Positions 6,944-15,300 of a stretch of DNA of 35,618 bases are shown piece by piece. The number at the start of each line of letters is the position of its first letter. Positions within the stretch are counted from its first letter, which is position 1. The stretch is taken from NCBI GenBank assembly GCA_016282135.1, contig JAEEKA010000100.1, forward strand, positions 1-35,618. The letters run 5' to 3'. A program made the translations under genes and the position numbers. This DNA is from Oscillospiraceae bacterium. Its GTDB lineage: Bacteria > Bacillota > Clostridia > Oscillospirales > Oscillospiraceae. The notes below the pieces were generated by a model that did no database searches, had not been told where the DNA came from, and was given only the letters and a program-made list of their open reading frames with translations.

Positions 6944-8185
6944 ATGCGAAATGTCATCTGCGGCCGCTGCGTGAAATGCGGCAGGGAATACGAGGCTGTG
7001 CCCAATCTCACCAACTGCGAATGCGGCGGCATCCTCGATATTATCTACGACTACGAATACATCAAAACAAAGCTCACCAAGGAAACCCTGGCGGCCCGGT
7101 CCACCCCCACCATGTGGCGGTATCGGGAGCTGCTGCCTGTGGAGGAGAGTACCCCGGACACCGAACTCCGGGTGGGCTGGTCTCCCCTCTACGAGGCCCC
7201 CCGGCTGGCGAAGAAGCTGGGCATCTGCAAGCTTTGGATCAAGGACGACGGGATCAACCCTACCGCCTCCCTGAAGGACCGGGCCTCCGCCATGGCGGTG
7301 GCCAAGGCCCGGGAGGCCGGGGCGAAGGTTATCGCCTGCTCCTCCACCGGCAACGCCGCCTCCTCTCTGGCGGGCAACGCCGCGGCGGCGGGACTGAAAA
7401 CCTACATCTTCGTCCCGTCCCGAGCCCCCAAGGGCAAGGTGGCCCAGCTCATGACCTTCGGCGCCACGGTGATTTCCGTCCAGGGCAGCTATGAGGACAC
7501 CTTCGAGCTGTCCAAGGCCGCTATCGACCGCTGGGGCTGGTACAACCGCAACGCTGCCATCAACCCCTACCTTTCCGAGGGTAAGAAAACCGTGGGCCTG
7601 GAAATCATGGAGCAGCTGGGCTGGCAGGTGCCGGACTACATCGCCATTTCCGTGGGCGACGGCTGCACTATCGCGGGCCTGTGGAAGGGACTCAAGGACC
7701 TTTACGCCATCGGCTTCATCGACCGGCTGCCCAAGTTGATCTCCGTCCAGGCGGCGGGCTGCTGTCCCATCAACCGGGCCGTGGAGGAGAACGCTCCCTG
7801 GCGGCCCATGGAGGAAAACACCCTGGCGGATTCCATCGCCGTGGGCGTGCCCCGGAACCCGGACAAGGCTATCAACGCCATCCGGGAATCCCAGGGGCTC
7901 ACGGTGGAGGTCACCGACGCGGAGATTATGGCCGCCCAGAAGCTTCTGGGCACGACCTGCGGCGTCTTCGGCGAGCCCGCCGGCGTCACCGGCGCGGCGG
8001 GGCTGAAAAAGCTCTGCGAGCAGGGGAAACTCTCCCCCGACGCCACCGTGGTCTCCGTGGTCACCGGAAACGGCCTGAAGGACGTAGCCAACGCCATCCA
8101 GGCCTGCGGCGAGCCCATCTCCGTCCCCTCGGATATGGAGAAGCTCTTGAGCGCCTTCGCGGAGCGGGAGATTCCGCTGCGTTAG
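6944..8185 (+). CDS. thrC: Threonine synthase
   Basis: A 413-aa PLP enzyme converting O-phospho-L-homoserine to L-threonine. The N-terminus holds a small Cys4 zinc-ribbon-like segment (CGRCVKCG near residues 5-12, then CECGG near 27-31), as in archaeal/plant-type threonine synthases. The cofactor lysine sits in NPTASLKDRASA (about residue 111). SSTGNAASSLAGNAAAAGL is the asparagine/substrate loop and SVGDGCTIAGLWKG the glycine-rich phosphate loop. The length suits this short branch of ThrC. AGGAG seven bases upstream supports the ATG. No hom or thrB lies nearby, so this is an isolated biosynthetic gene rather than a thr operon. A threonine-synthase-like paralogue of other function cannot be fully excluded. 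Confidence 0.87.
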   Translation: MRNVICGRCVKCGREYEAVPNLTNCECGGILDIIYDYEYIKTKLTKETLAARSTPTMWRYRELLPVEESTPDTELRVGWSPLYEAPRLAKKLGICKLWIKDDGINPTASLKDRASAMAVAKAREAGAKVIACSSTGNAASSLAGNAAAAGLKTYIFVPSRAPKGKVAQLMTFGATVISVQGSYEDTFELSKAAIDRWGWYNRNAAINPYLSEGKKTVGLEIMEQLGWQVPDYIAISVGDGCTIAGLWKGLKDLYAIGFIDRLPKLISVQAAGCCPINRAVEENAPWRPMEENTLADSIAVGVPRNPDKAINAIRESQGLTVEVTDAEIMAAQKLLGTTCGVFGEPAGVTGAAGLKKLCEQGKLSPDATVVSVVTGNGLKDVANAIQACGEPISVPSDMEKLLSAFAEREIPLR

Positions 8186-8191
8186 GAATCA

Positions 8192-8206
8192 GGGAACAAG
8201 GATCAG
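8192..8206 (+). repeat. Post-stop repeat, copy 2 (after threonine synthase)
   Basis: GGGAACAAGGATCAG lies just after the thrC TAG and differs at one base from the copy after ygeY. A looser purine-rich run of GGGAAT-like words also follows the 721-aa SLH gene (about 6847-6880). Confidence 0.55.
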
Positions 8207-8266
8207 CGAGCAGGGGACGGCGCTGTCGTCCGCTGACGATAGGCAGGCGGCGCGCCGCCTGCCTAT
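8203..8266. repeat. Nested inverted repeat plus 28-bp perfect palindrome
   Basis: From 8203, TCAGCG pairs with CGCTGA (8231-8236) and encloses GGACG/CGTCC. This is followed at 8239-8266 by a perfect 28-bp palindrome with no spacer, whose left half is ATAGGCAGGCGGCG. No T-run follows, so termination of thrC would have to be by another route. The layout (GC-rich hairpins in an intergenic gap) recalls the element at 646-797. Confidence 0.7.
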
Positions 8267-8270
8267 GCTG

Positions 8271-8348
8271 TGTTCAAAATTTCCTTGCGTTTTGTTCACA
8301 ATCTTTTCTATTATTTCGCAAATTCTGTTCAAATTTCCGCGTTACAAT
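8271..8348 (+). promoter_or_regulatory. AT-rich upstream region of htrA with direct repeats
   Basis: A possible -10, TACAAT, is at 8343-8348; no convincing -35 stands at the usual distance, so an activator or alternative sigma factor is possible. TGTTCAAAATTTCC at 8271 recurs as TGTTCAAATTTCC at 8326, each followed by a (T)GCGTT-like end. A related TTGTTCACAATC lies between them. These may be regulator sites, which would suit a stress-induced protease. Confidence 0.4.
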
Positions 8349-8391
8349 GACAGCGTCAAAAGGAAAAACTACTGCGAAGGAGCGTTGAGAT

Positions 8392-10089
8392 ATGAACGAA
8401 TACGATCTGAACCGGGAAGAACTGAATCAGCTGCCGGAGGAGCAGGAGCAGCCTGTGGAGCAGGAGGCCTTTGCGGAGCAGCCTGTGGAGCAGGAGGTCT
8501 TTGCGGAGCGGGAAGCCGCTGCGGAGCAGTCCGCTGCGCAGGAAGCCCCCGCGGAGTCCGTTTACGAGGCCCCGGCGGAGCCCGCTTATGGAGCCCCCGC
8601 GGAGCCCTCCTACCAGGATTATTTCTATGCTTCCGGTCCCATTCGGACCGCCCGGCCCGCGCAGAACTACAATCCCCAGGCCGGAATGCCCAACTACGGC
8701 GCGCCGAACTATAGCGCCCCGAACTATGGAGCGCCCAACTATGGGGCCCCCGGTTACGGCGTACCCAACTATGGCGCGCCGAGCTACGGGAATCCCCGTT
8801 ACGCCGCGCCGAATTACGCCCAGCCCCAGGCCCCTTCCGCACCGGAAAAGAAGACCGGGAAGAAGCGGGGCTTCTGGAAGAAGGCCGTGGCCGCGGCGCT
8901 GGCCTGCGTTCTGCTGGGCGGCGGCGCCGGCGTGGGCGGCGCCCTGCTGGTGAATCGCTACCGGGAAAACGACTCCGGCGCTTCCTCCACGGCGGTCCAG
9001 GTGGCCGCGCCCCGGGAGACCAAGGATCTGAACGTGGTCACCGTGGACAGCGGCAAGCTCATGAGCGCCTCCCAGGTCTACAAGGCCAACGTCGATTCCA
9101 CCGTGGGCATCACCACGGAAATCACCACCACCAATTTCTGGGGCTATCAGTCCACCGGCGCGGCCGCGGGCTCCGGCTTTATCCTTACGGAGGACGGCTA
9201 TATTCTCACCAATCAGCACGTCATCGAGAAAGCCAACACCATCACCGTGGCCATGTACGACGGCACCACCTATCCCGCCAAGCTCATCGGCTATGACGCC
9301 AGCAATGACATCGCTGTGCTGAAGATCGAGGCCACCGGCCTGACCCCCGTGACTCTGGGCGACTCTGACGCCCTGGAGGTGGGCGACGAGGTTGTGGCCA
9401 TCGGCAATCCCCTGGGCGAGCTGACCTTCTCCCTGACCAAGGGCAACGTCAGCGCCCTGAACCGGGCCGTGACCCTTTCCAGCAGCGTCACCATGAATCT
9501 GATCCAGACCGACGCCGCCATCAACTCCGGCAACTCCGGCGGCGCGCTGTTCAACATGTACGGCGAGGTGGTGGGCATCACCAACGCCAAGTATTCCACC
9601 AGCAGCTTCTCCTCCTCCGCCAGCATCGACAACATCGGCTTTGCCATCCCCATCAACTCCGTGCGGAATATTGTGACCTCTATCATTGAGAAGGGCTATA
9701 TCTCCACGCCTTATATCGGCGTCAGCGTGGCCAACGTGGGCGAGGAGAGCCAGAGCTACGGCATGCCGCTGGGCGCTTCCATCCGTTCCGTGGAGAAGGA
9801 CAGTCCCGCGGAGCAGGCGGGCCTGCAGTCCGGCGACATCGTGACCGCGGTGAACGGCCAGGAGATCACGACCTATGAGGGTTTGAAGGAGCATATCAGC
9901 GACGCCGCGGTGGGGGACCAGCTGGAGCTTACCGTCTATCGCCGGAGCGAGACCCTGACCATTACCGTCACCGTGGGCGAACGTACCCAGAGCGCCCTGC
10001 CCGAGGACAACAACAGCCAGAGCGATAACGGTTACGGCGGCTATGGCGGCCAAGGCGGCATCCCCTGGGGCTATCCCGACAATCCGTGA
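8392..10089 (+). CDS. htrA: Membrane-anchored HtrA/DegP-like serine protease with PDZ domain
   Basis: A 565-aa envelope quality-control protease. The cytoplasmic N-terminus (1-160) is low in complexity: a Glu/Gln-rich stretch with repeated EQPVEQE words, then a tyrosine/proline repeat (101-143). One membrane segment follows (about 165-190, after the basic KKTGKKRGFWKK), placing the protease outside. The chymotrypsin-fold domain has the triad H276 (TNQHV), D306 (SNDIAVL) and S382 (GNSGGAL). A PDZ domain covers about 435-535 (YIGVSVANVGEES, SPAEQAGLQSGDIVTAVNG). The tail is Gly/Tyr-rich. The architecture is standard for Gram-positive HtrA (about 400-450 aa) except for the long N-terminal extension. 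GAAGGAG about nine bases upstream supports the ATG. It is monocistronic, with a terminator at 10158. Confidence 0.93.
   Translation: MNEYDLNREELNQLPEEQEQPVEQEAFAEQPVEQEVFAEREAAAEQSAAQEAPAESVYEAPAEPAYGAPAEPSYQDYFYASGPIRTARPAQNYNPQAGMPNYGAPNYSAPNYGAPNYGAPGYGVPNYGAPSYGNPRYAAPNYAQPQAPSAPEKKTGKKRGFWKKAVAAALACVLLGGGAGVGGALLVNRYRENDSGASSTAVQVAAPRETKDLNVVTVDSGKLMSASQVYKANVDSTVGITTEITTTNFWGYQSTGAAAGSGFILTEDGYILTNQHVIEKANTITVAMYDGTTYPAKLIGYDASNDIAVLKIEATGLTPVTLGDSDALEVGDEVVAIGNPLGELTFSLTKGNVSALNRAVTLSSSVTMNLIQTDAAINSGNSGGALFNMYGEVVGITNAKYSTSSFSSSASIDNIGFAIPINSVRNIVTSIIEKGYISTPYIGVSVANVGEESQSYGMPLGASIRSVEKDSPAEQAGLQSGDIVTAVNGQEITTYEGLKEHISDAAVGDQLELTVYRRSETLTITVTVGERTQSALPEDNNSQSDNGYGGYGGQGGIPWGYPDNP
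8692..8820 (+). repeat. NYGAP-type pentapeptide repeat inside htrA
   Basis: About eight to nine degenerate copies of a 15-bp unit encode N/G/S/R-Y-G/S/A-A/V/N-P in the cytoplasmic part of HtrA. The copies differ at third positions, so the repeat is old or under selection rather than freshly expanded. Confidence 0.8.
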
Positions 10090-10102
10090 GTCAAGCGACA
10101 AC

Positions 10103-10124
10103 GGGGCGGCGCCTGCGCCGCTCC
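10103..10124. repeat. GC-rich hairpin after htrA
   Basis: GGGGCGGCG, loop CCTG, CGCCGCTCC: a 9-bp stem with one G-T pair, about 13 bp after the htrA stop. There is no T-run; the true terminator is the hairpin at 10158. Confidence 0.5.
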
Positions 10125-10157
10125 GAACGCAGAATATGGGACAAGCGATGTGAAAAA

Positions 10158-10187
10158 GAAAGAGACCGAAATCGGCCTCTTTCTTTT
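10158..10187 (+). terminator. Intrinsic terminator of htrA
   Basis: GAAAGAG-A-CCG, loop AAAT, CGG-C-CTCTTTC, then TTTT. The stem has a single A/C mismatch. Confidence 0.75.
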
Positions 10188-10270
10188 CCGTTTTTCCTGA
10201 AAACGCCGCAGGTATCAACGCTCAATTTCCCCACCGTCTCTGCGGGGACTCCGCGCTGCGGCAATACTGC

Positions 10271-10313
10271 CCGGGCTTTTCCGTATCAACGGAGAAGCCC
10301 GGACAGTTTTTTT
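10271..10313 (+). terminator. Second rightward intrinsic terminator
   Basis: A 14-bp stem (CCGGGCTTTTCCGT / ACGGAGAAGCCCGG, one G-T pair) with loop ATCA, followed by ACAG and seven T. The T-run is on the plus strand, so it backs up the first terminator and protects the convergent peptidase gene from read-through. Confidence 0.8.
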
Positions 10314-10369
10314 CATTCGGTGCAAGCCCGGTGATGCTTCACCCGGTTTCCGTGGGCAGCCCCGGGCTG

Positions 10370-12136
10370 TCAGCCTAAGGGGCCCAGCTTTTCCCGGAGC
10401 AGGGCGGCGACCTTTTCCATCCTGCCCGGGGCGAAGGGGTCCTCCAGGCCCCCCTGCCGGATGACGGTTTCCAGGAAGCTGTCCCGGTTCCGGGGCAGCA
10501 TGTCGTTCCAGCAATCCAGACCCGCATCCGGTTCCGCGCATTCCCGCTCGTAGATCTGGAAGGCTGCACCGTTGGAGACGCAGTAGCTTACCACGTAGAA
10601 GGGACGGTCAAAGAAGTGGGGAATGTCAATCCAGTTTTTGCCGTAGTATTCCTCTGCGTCTGAGCGCAGATAGCCGTAATCCCGGGCCAGCCGCAGGGAG
10701 AGCGAGTTCAGCTCCTCCACGGTCCATTCCGCGGCGGGGCGGGCGTAGACCTCGTGCTCAAACTCCGCAAAGCTGCCCTGCTCCAGGAAGGTGTCCAGCG
10801 TGTCCAGTAGCTTGAACTCCGTCAGCTCTTCCCGGTAGTCCTCCGGGACCCGGCTGAGCAGCAAATACTCCATGCCCTGTGAGAAGACCTCGGACAAGTC
10901 GTAGCTGCCGGTGGCATTGTGGTTATACCAGGCGTCCGCAAAATGGCCGAATTCGTGGCCGAAGTTGAGAATGTCGTCGCTGAAGCCCTCGGTTTTGACA
11001 AAGACAAAGGGCTGATCGTAGGAATAGAGGTAGCACTGGAAGGAGGTATCGCCCTTCTTTTCCGAAACGTCAATGTCATAGAGCTCATAGCGCGCCAAAT
11101 CCGCGTACGCCTCGGCGATGCTCCCGCCCATGGCCTCCGCGGCGCAGCCCAGGGCCTCCAGGTTTTCCGCCTCGTTGAGCTCGGTGTAGCGGAGCTGATC
11201 CCAGCGCGCGTGAATCCCCAGATCCGTGTAGACAGGAGCCAGAATTTCCCGGATCTCGGTGAGCAGCTCAACTGCCTTAGCAGGGGAGTAGTCCCGGTCA
11301 TAGAGCGCGTAGTAGGCGTATTCCTCGTAGCCGCTCAACCCAAGATAGTCCGCCATCTGCTGACGGACGCCCACCAGGCGGATGTAGAGCTCCCCCAAAA
11401 TCGGAGTGTATTTTTCGTAGTAGAGGCCGTTGATCTCCGTCCATTCCTCGCTGTCGATGGAATCGTCCCAGCTCAGCTCCAGATAGGAGCGCTCCTCCCC
11501 CTGCCAGAAGACGGTGGGATCGGCGGTGATCCGGTGATACTCAGAGAGAATGGCGTTCTCCTGCCGGATCAGATCGTAGAAGGCGCTGTCCGTGGAGGAG
11601 CTTTCCGGAGAATCACCGGTCTCGCCGTACTCCTCAACCACCCAGCCGCCCCAGAACGCGTAGTCCAGATAGTCGGCCAGTTCACAGTTGGCGGAGGACC
11701 GGCACAGCGCCACAAAGCACTGATCGACCTCCGGCTCAGCTTCCAGAAACCAGTCAAATTCATCGGCGTAGAAGCTGTCGGTGACGTTGTGATAATAACG
11801 CAGCTCCGCCACACTCCGCATGGTGTAGAAATCATCGTATTCCCGATAGACTGTCTGCAGCCGGGAGAGAGCGTCCCGCCTGGACAGGCGGTTTTCCGTG
11901 AGATCGTCGCACAGCGTGTCAAAGTCGCCGCAGAGCGCCTCCAGATCCGGGCGGGTGTAGACGATCTCGGAGAAGCGGGGCATCTGCCGGGGGGCGTCCG
12001 TGGGGCGAGCCGCGCTTTCCCCGCTGTATTCGGGGAACAGGACCTCACAGCTGCAAAACAGCAGTGTGACCAGGGCCAGCAGCAGGGAAAGCAGGCCGGT
12101 GCCTGTTAAAATGGGCCTTCGATGGGACGAAATCAT
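10370..12136 (-). CDS. M3-family (oligoendopeptidase F-like) zinc peptidase, membrane-linked
   Basis: A 588-aa putative exported peptidase. The N-terminus (MISSHRRPIL, hydrophobic core to about residue 27, LLFCSC) looks like a signal peptide ending in a poor lipobox. It may be a lipoprotein or be held by an uncleaved signal. The M3 zinc site is present: H394-E-F-G-H398, with E416 in SEVFSQGMEY as the probable third ligand, as in the family's HExxH...E pattern. A C-terminal segment DRPFYVVSYCVS also suits M3 enzymes. The start is the ATG with AGGAGG eight bases upstream; the frame is open further upstream without support. It is transcribed toward htrA and is divergent from the giant SLH gene. 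It may process surface or nutrient peptides. Substrate is unknown. Confidence 0.85.
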   Translation of the reverse strand: MISSHRRPILTGTGLLSLLLALVTLLFCSCEVLFPEYSGESAARPTDAPRQMPRFSEIVYTRPDLEALCGDFDTLCDDLTENRLSRRDALSRLQTVYREYDDFYTMRSVAELRYYHNVTDSFYADEFDWFLEAEPEVDQCFVALCRSSANCELADYLDYAFWGGWVVEEYGETGDSPESSSTDSAFYDLIRQENAILSEYHRITADPTVFWQGEERSYLELSWDDSIDSEEWTEINGLYYEKYTPILGELYIRLVGVRQQMADYLGLSGYEEYAYYALYDRDYSPAKAVELLTEIREILAPVYTDLGIHARWDQLRYTELNEAENLEALGCAAEAMGGSIAEAYADLARYELYDIDVSEKKGDTSFQCYLYSYDQPFVFVKTEGFSDDILNFGHEFGHFADAWYNHNATGSYDLSEVFSQGMEYLLLSRVPEDYREELTEFKLLDTLDTFLEQGSFAEFEHEVYARPAAEWTVEELNSLSLRLARDYGYLRSDAEEYYGKNWIDIPHFFDRPFYVVSYCVSNGAAFQIYERECAEPDAGLDCWNDMLPRNRDSFLETVIRQGGLEDPFAPGRMEKVAALLREKLGPLG

Positions 12137-12151
12137 GCGCGCAGCCTCCTG

Positions 12152-12171
12152 TTGTCGCTTTTTGTCGCTTT
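12152..12171 (-). repeat. Tandem 10-bp repeat in the peptidase leader
   Basis: TTGTCGCTTT occurs twice head to tail (minus-strand AAAGCGACAA x2) between the -10 and the ribosome-binding site of the M3 peptidase. Copy-number change here would alter the leader length. Confidence 0.6.
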
Positions 12172-12176
12172 CTGCC

Positions 12177-12205
12177 ATTATACCTGACGACGGCGGATTT
12201 TGCAA
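12177..12205 (-). promoter_or_regulatory. Promoter of the M3 peptidase gene
   Basis: On the minus strand -35 TTGCAA (12200-12205), a 17-bp spacer and -10 TATAAT (12177-12182). The start of transcription should fall near 12170. Confidence 0.75.
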
Positions 12206-12251
12206 TCACCGGATAATTCTTAAAAATCTTTACAAAATCTTCATTTTTGTG

Positions 12252-12280
12252 TGGACAACCTAAATATTTTTTGGTAGAAT
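12252..12280 (+). promoter_or_regulatory. Promoter of the 2453-aa SLH protein
   Basis: -35 TGGACA (12252-12257), 17-bp spacer, and an extended -10 TGG-TAGAAT (hexamer 12275-12280). It is close to consensus, as expected for an abundant surface protein. Confidence 0.75.
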
Positions 12281-12344
12281 GACCTCAATTGGCAGCGAGC
12301 GAACCGCTGCAAACAGTATTCTATCAAAGGAGGAAGCAATACAC

Positions 12345-15300
12345 ATGAGAAATTATTCAAGAAGATTTCTCGCCCTGTTGATCGCGCTGGTGATGGTCGT
12401 CGGACTGTTCCCCGCCGCGGCCTTTGCCGAGACGCCCGCGGAAGCAGAACCTACTGATCAGACCCACGTGTTTACGGAGGGCGAGGAAGCAATCCTGAAC
12501 GACGACGGATTCGCCGGAATCGACGAGGTCGAGGCTGCCCAAGACGACCGGGACGGCCAAGGCAGCGTGGACGCGGTCCGAAGTGTCAACCCTGCCGCGG
12601 TTCCCCAGGGCGACGGCTGCGAGGTGACTGCCGTTGCCAACAACGCCGAATATGGCAGCGTTTCCGTGAACGGCAGCATCATCACGGCCACGCCCAACGA
12701 GGGCTATGAGGTTACCGGCTATGAGGTGCTGGAGGGTACCGCCGTTGTGACCCGGGACGGCAACGTCTTTACCGTGGAGTCAGACTCCGACTGCACCGTG
12801 CAGATCAACTTTGCCCCCAAGACGGCCGCCGTTGTTGCCTACGTTTCCAGTGGTACCGTCATCGGCACGGAAAACGCCTATGTGGGCGACAGCGTGACCC
12901 TGCCCACCGACGTGACGCAGGTTGTGAATTGGACCTTCATCGGCTGGGTGACCGGCCAAATCGACAGAACTGCCGATAAGCCCGAATATCTGAAGCCCGG
13001 CGCGAGCTACACCGTCAACGCCGAGAACGTCACCCTCTTCGCCGTCTACAAGCAGGTCGAGGGCAACGGCGGCACCATCTACCAGCTTGTCACCGAGACC
13101 CCCGCCGATTGGGAAGGCAACTACGTTATCTCTTCTGCCAAGACCGACGGAATGATCGTGATGAAGGGCGCGGCAGGCGACGACGGGATCGAGAGCACCG
13201 GCAACTGCAACGCTGCCTTTGCCGTCACCGGGATCGTGTTGGAGGACGACGTGCTGCGGGATGTGGACGAGCTCTACGTCTTCGAAGTCGAGGCGCGCGG
13301 CAGCGACAGCTACTCCTTCCGGAATGCCAGCCAGGGTTCCTATCTGGCTGTCTTCAACGACTATCTCTGGACCCGCGCCAACTATGACAGCAGCTGCTGC
13401 AACTGGTTCCTGACGTGCTCCTCCGGCGGTATCATGATGAAGTGCGACACCAGCTCCGGCTGGCCCTATCTGTACTGCGCCGACGACAAATTCGGCGCCG
13501 TGGGCGAAAGCAGCGCCGCCCCGATCCAGCTGTGGAAGGAAACCGACGACGGTGAGGTCTGGTATTGGACCGATCCAGCGGTGGAAGCGCACGAGCATGA
13601 GCTGACCGAGTACCCCACCCAGGCTCCCACCTGCGGCGTCGAGGGCCATTCCGCTTACTACCAGTGCTCCGTCTGCTATAAGTACTTCTCTGACGAAGCC
13701 GGCGAAAACGAAATTACCCTGTCATCCACTGTGATCCCCGCCACCGGCGAGCACGTTTTCAGCGCGTGGAGCTCCAACAACGACGGCACCCACAGCCACC
13801 GCTGCACCGTCTGCGGCCGCGTCGAAAAGGAGGATTGCAGCTACGATGCGGTTGTGACCGCACCTACTGCCACCCAGCAGGGCTACACTACCTACACCTG
13901 CACCGTCTGCGACTACAGCTACGTGGGGGATTATACCCAGCCTCTGGGGGAAAATTATACGGTTCAGTTCATAGTCCCCGCTGCGTGCGAGACCGTGAAC
14001 GACATGATCTCCAACACCAACACCGGCATCATCCTGCCCGTGGTGGAGGCCCCCGAGGGCTACCGCTTCATGGGCTGGGTGGAGGATATCTACGACAATG
14101 TGGAAACCCGTCCCAGTGCCATCTTCACCGGCCGCTACGTTGCACACAGCGACGTCATTCTTTTCGCCCTGTTCAGGTATACGACCGGCGAGAGCGGCGC
14201 CACTGCCTACGAGCTGGTCACCGAGGAGCCTAACGACTGGGAGGGAAGGTATCTCATCTCCTATGGCATGGATACCGACCTCTATCTTCTGGCGGGCATC
14301 GAACCGGGAAGCTACGAAACCACTTCGGCCAACGGCTGCAACAATTATGCAGCCTCCGGCGTGAACCTGACTGAGGATATAATCACCGATGTGAGTGATC
14401 GCTTCATCTTCCAGGTGGAGCCCAGAGGCGAAAACTGGTCTATCCAGAACATAGAGAAGGGCAGCTACGTCGTGGACGAAGGCGGTACGCTCAGGGCAGC
14501 TGCGGAATTCAGCGCCGCGACCGCCATCTGGGAATTGAGCATGGGCGCAGGCAGCAGCGTTGCCATCAGAAACACCGGCGGGTCCACTTACCCCTACGTC
14601 AACTTCAATGAAGGCAGCAAGTACTTCTGGGTTATGACCAACCCAAACGAAAAAATCCACATGTGGCGGGAGACTGAAGAAGGTACGCCCTATTGGACTA
14701 CCGTGATCGGCGAGTTCGATCCCGGCGTGGGCTACACCGTGAGCTTCACCACGCCTTATGGCGTCACTGCGCCCGAGCCCAGGATGATCAACTCCATCTC
14801 CGGCGCCACCCTGCCCACGGTGGAGGCCCCCGAGGGCTACCGCTTCATGGGCTGGGTCCTGGAGGACTACGACAATGTGGAACTGAAGCCCGACAAAATC
14901 CTGAGCGGCAGATACAGGCCCCAGTCCGACGTTACCCTGAAGGCTCTGTTCAGCTACTTTGGTGGAGACGGCAAATCCGTCTACGCGCTTGTCACCGAGA
15001 ATCAGACTGACTGGAGCGGTGACTACGTCATCACCTGCAACAAAGAGACCGGGAGTATGATTATCCTGCGGGGCGCGGCCGGGGAGATCACCTACGAGAG
15101 TGAGCAGAGCGACGGCATGGTTCAGTTCGCGGATTCCGGTATGACCTTGGAAGATAATATGCTCCTCGACGTGGATGAGAGCCTCGTTTTCCACCTGGAG
15201 GACCGGGGCGCGGGCTACTCCATCCAAAACCGGGCGATGGAGAACTACCTGGGTCGGAACGTGACCAGTCAATCCCAGTCCGCAAGGCTTTGGAGCTACG

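Noticed and set aside
8239-8266. Terminator of threonine synthase
   Set aside because: A palindrome without T-run on either side; it fits a repeat or operator better.
8356-10218. 620-codon minus-strand frame opposite htrA
   Set aside because: Shadow of the HtrA triad-containing gene; it crosses its terminator region and shows no domain.
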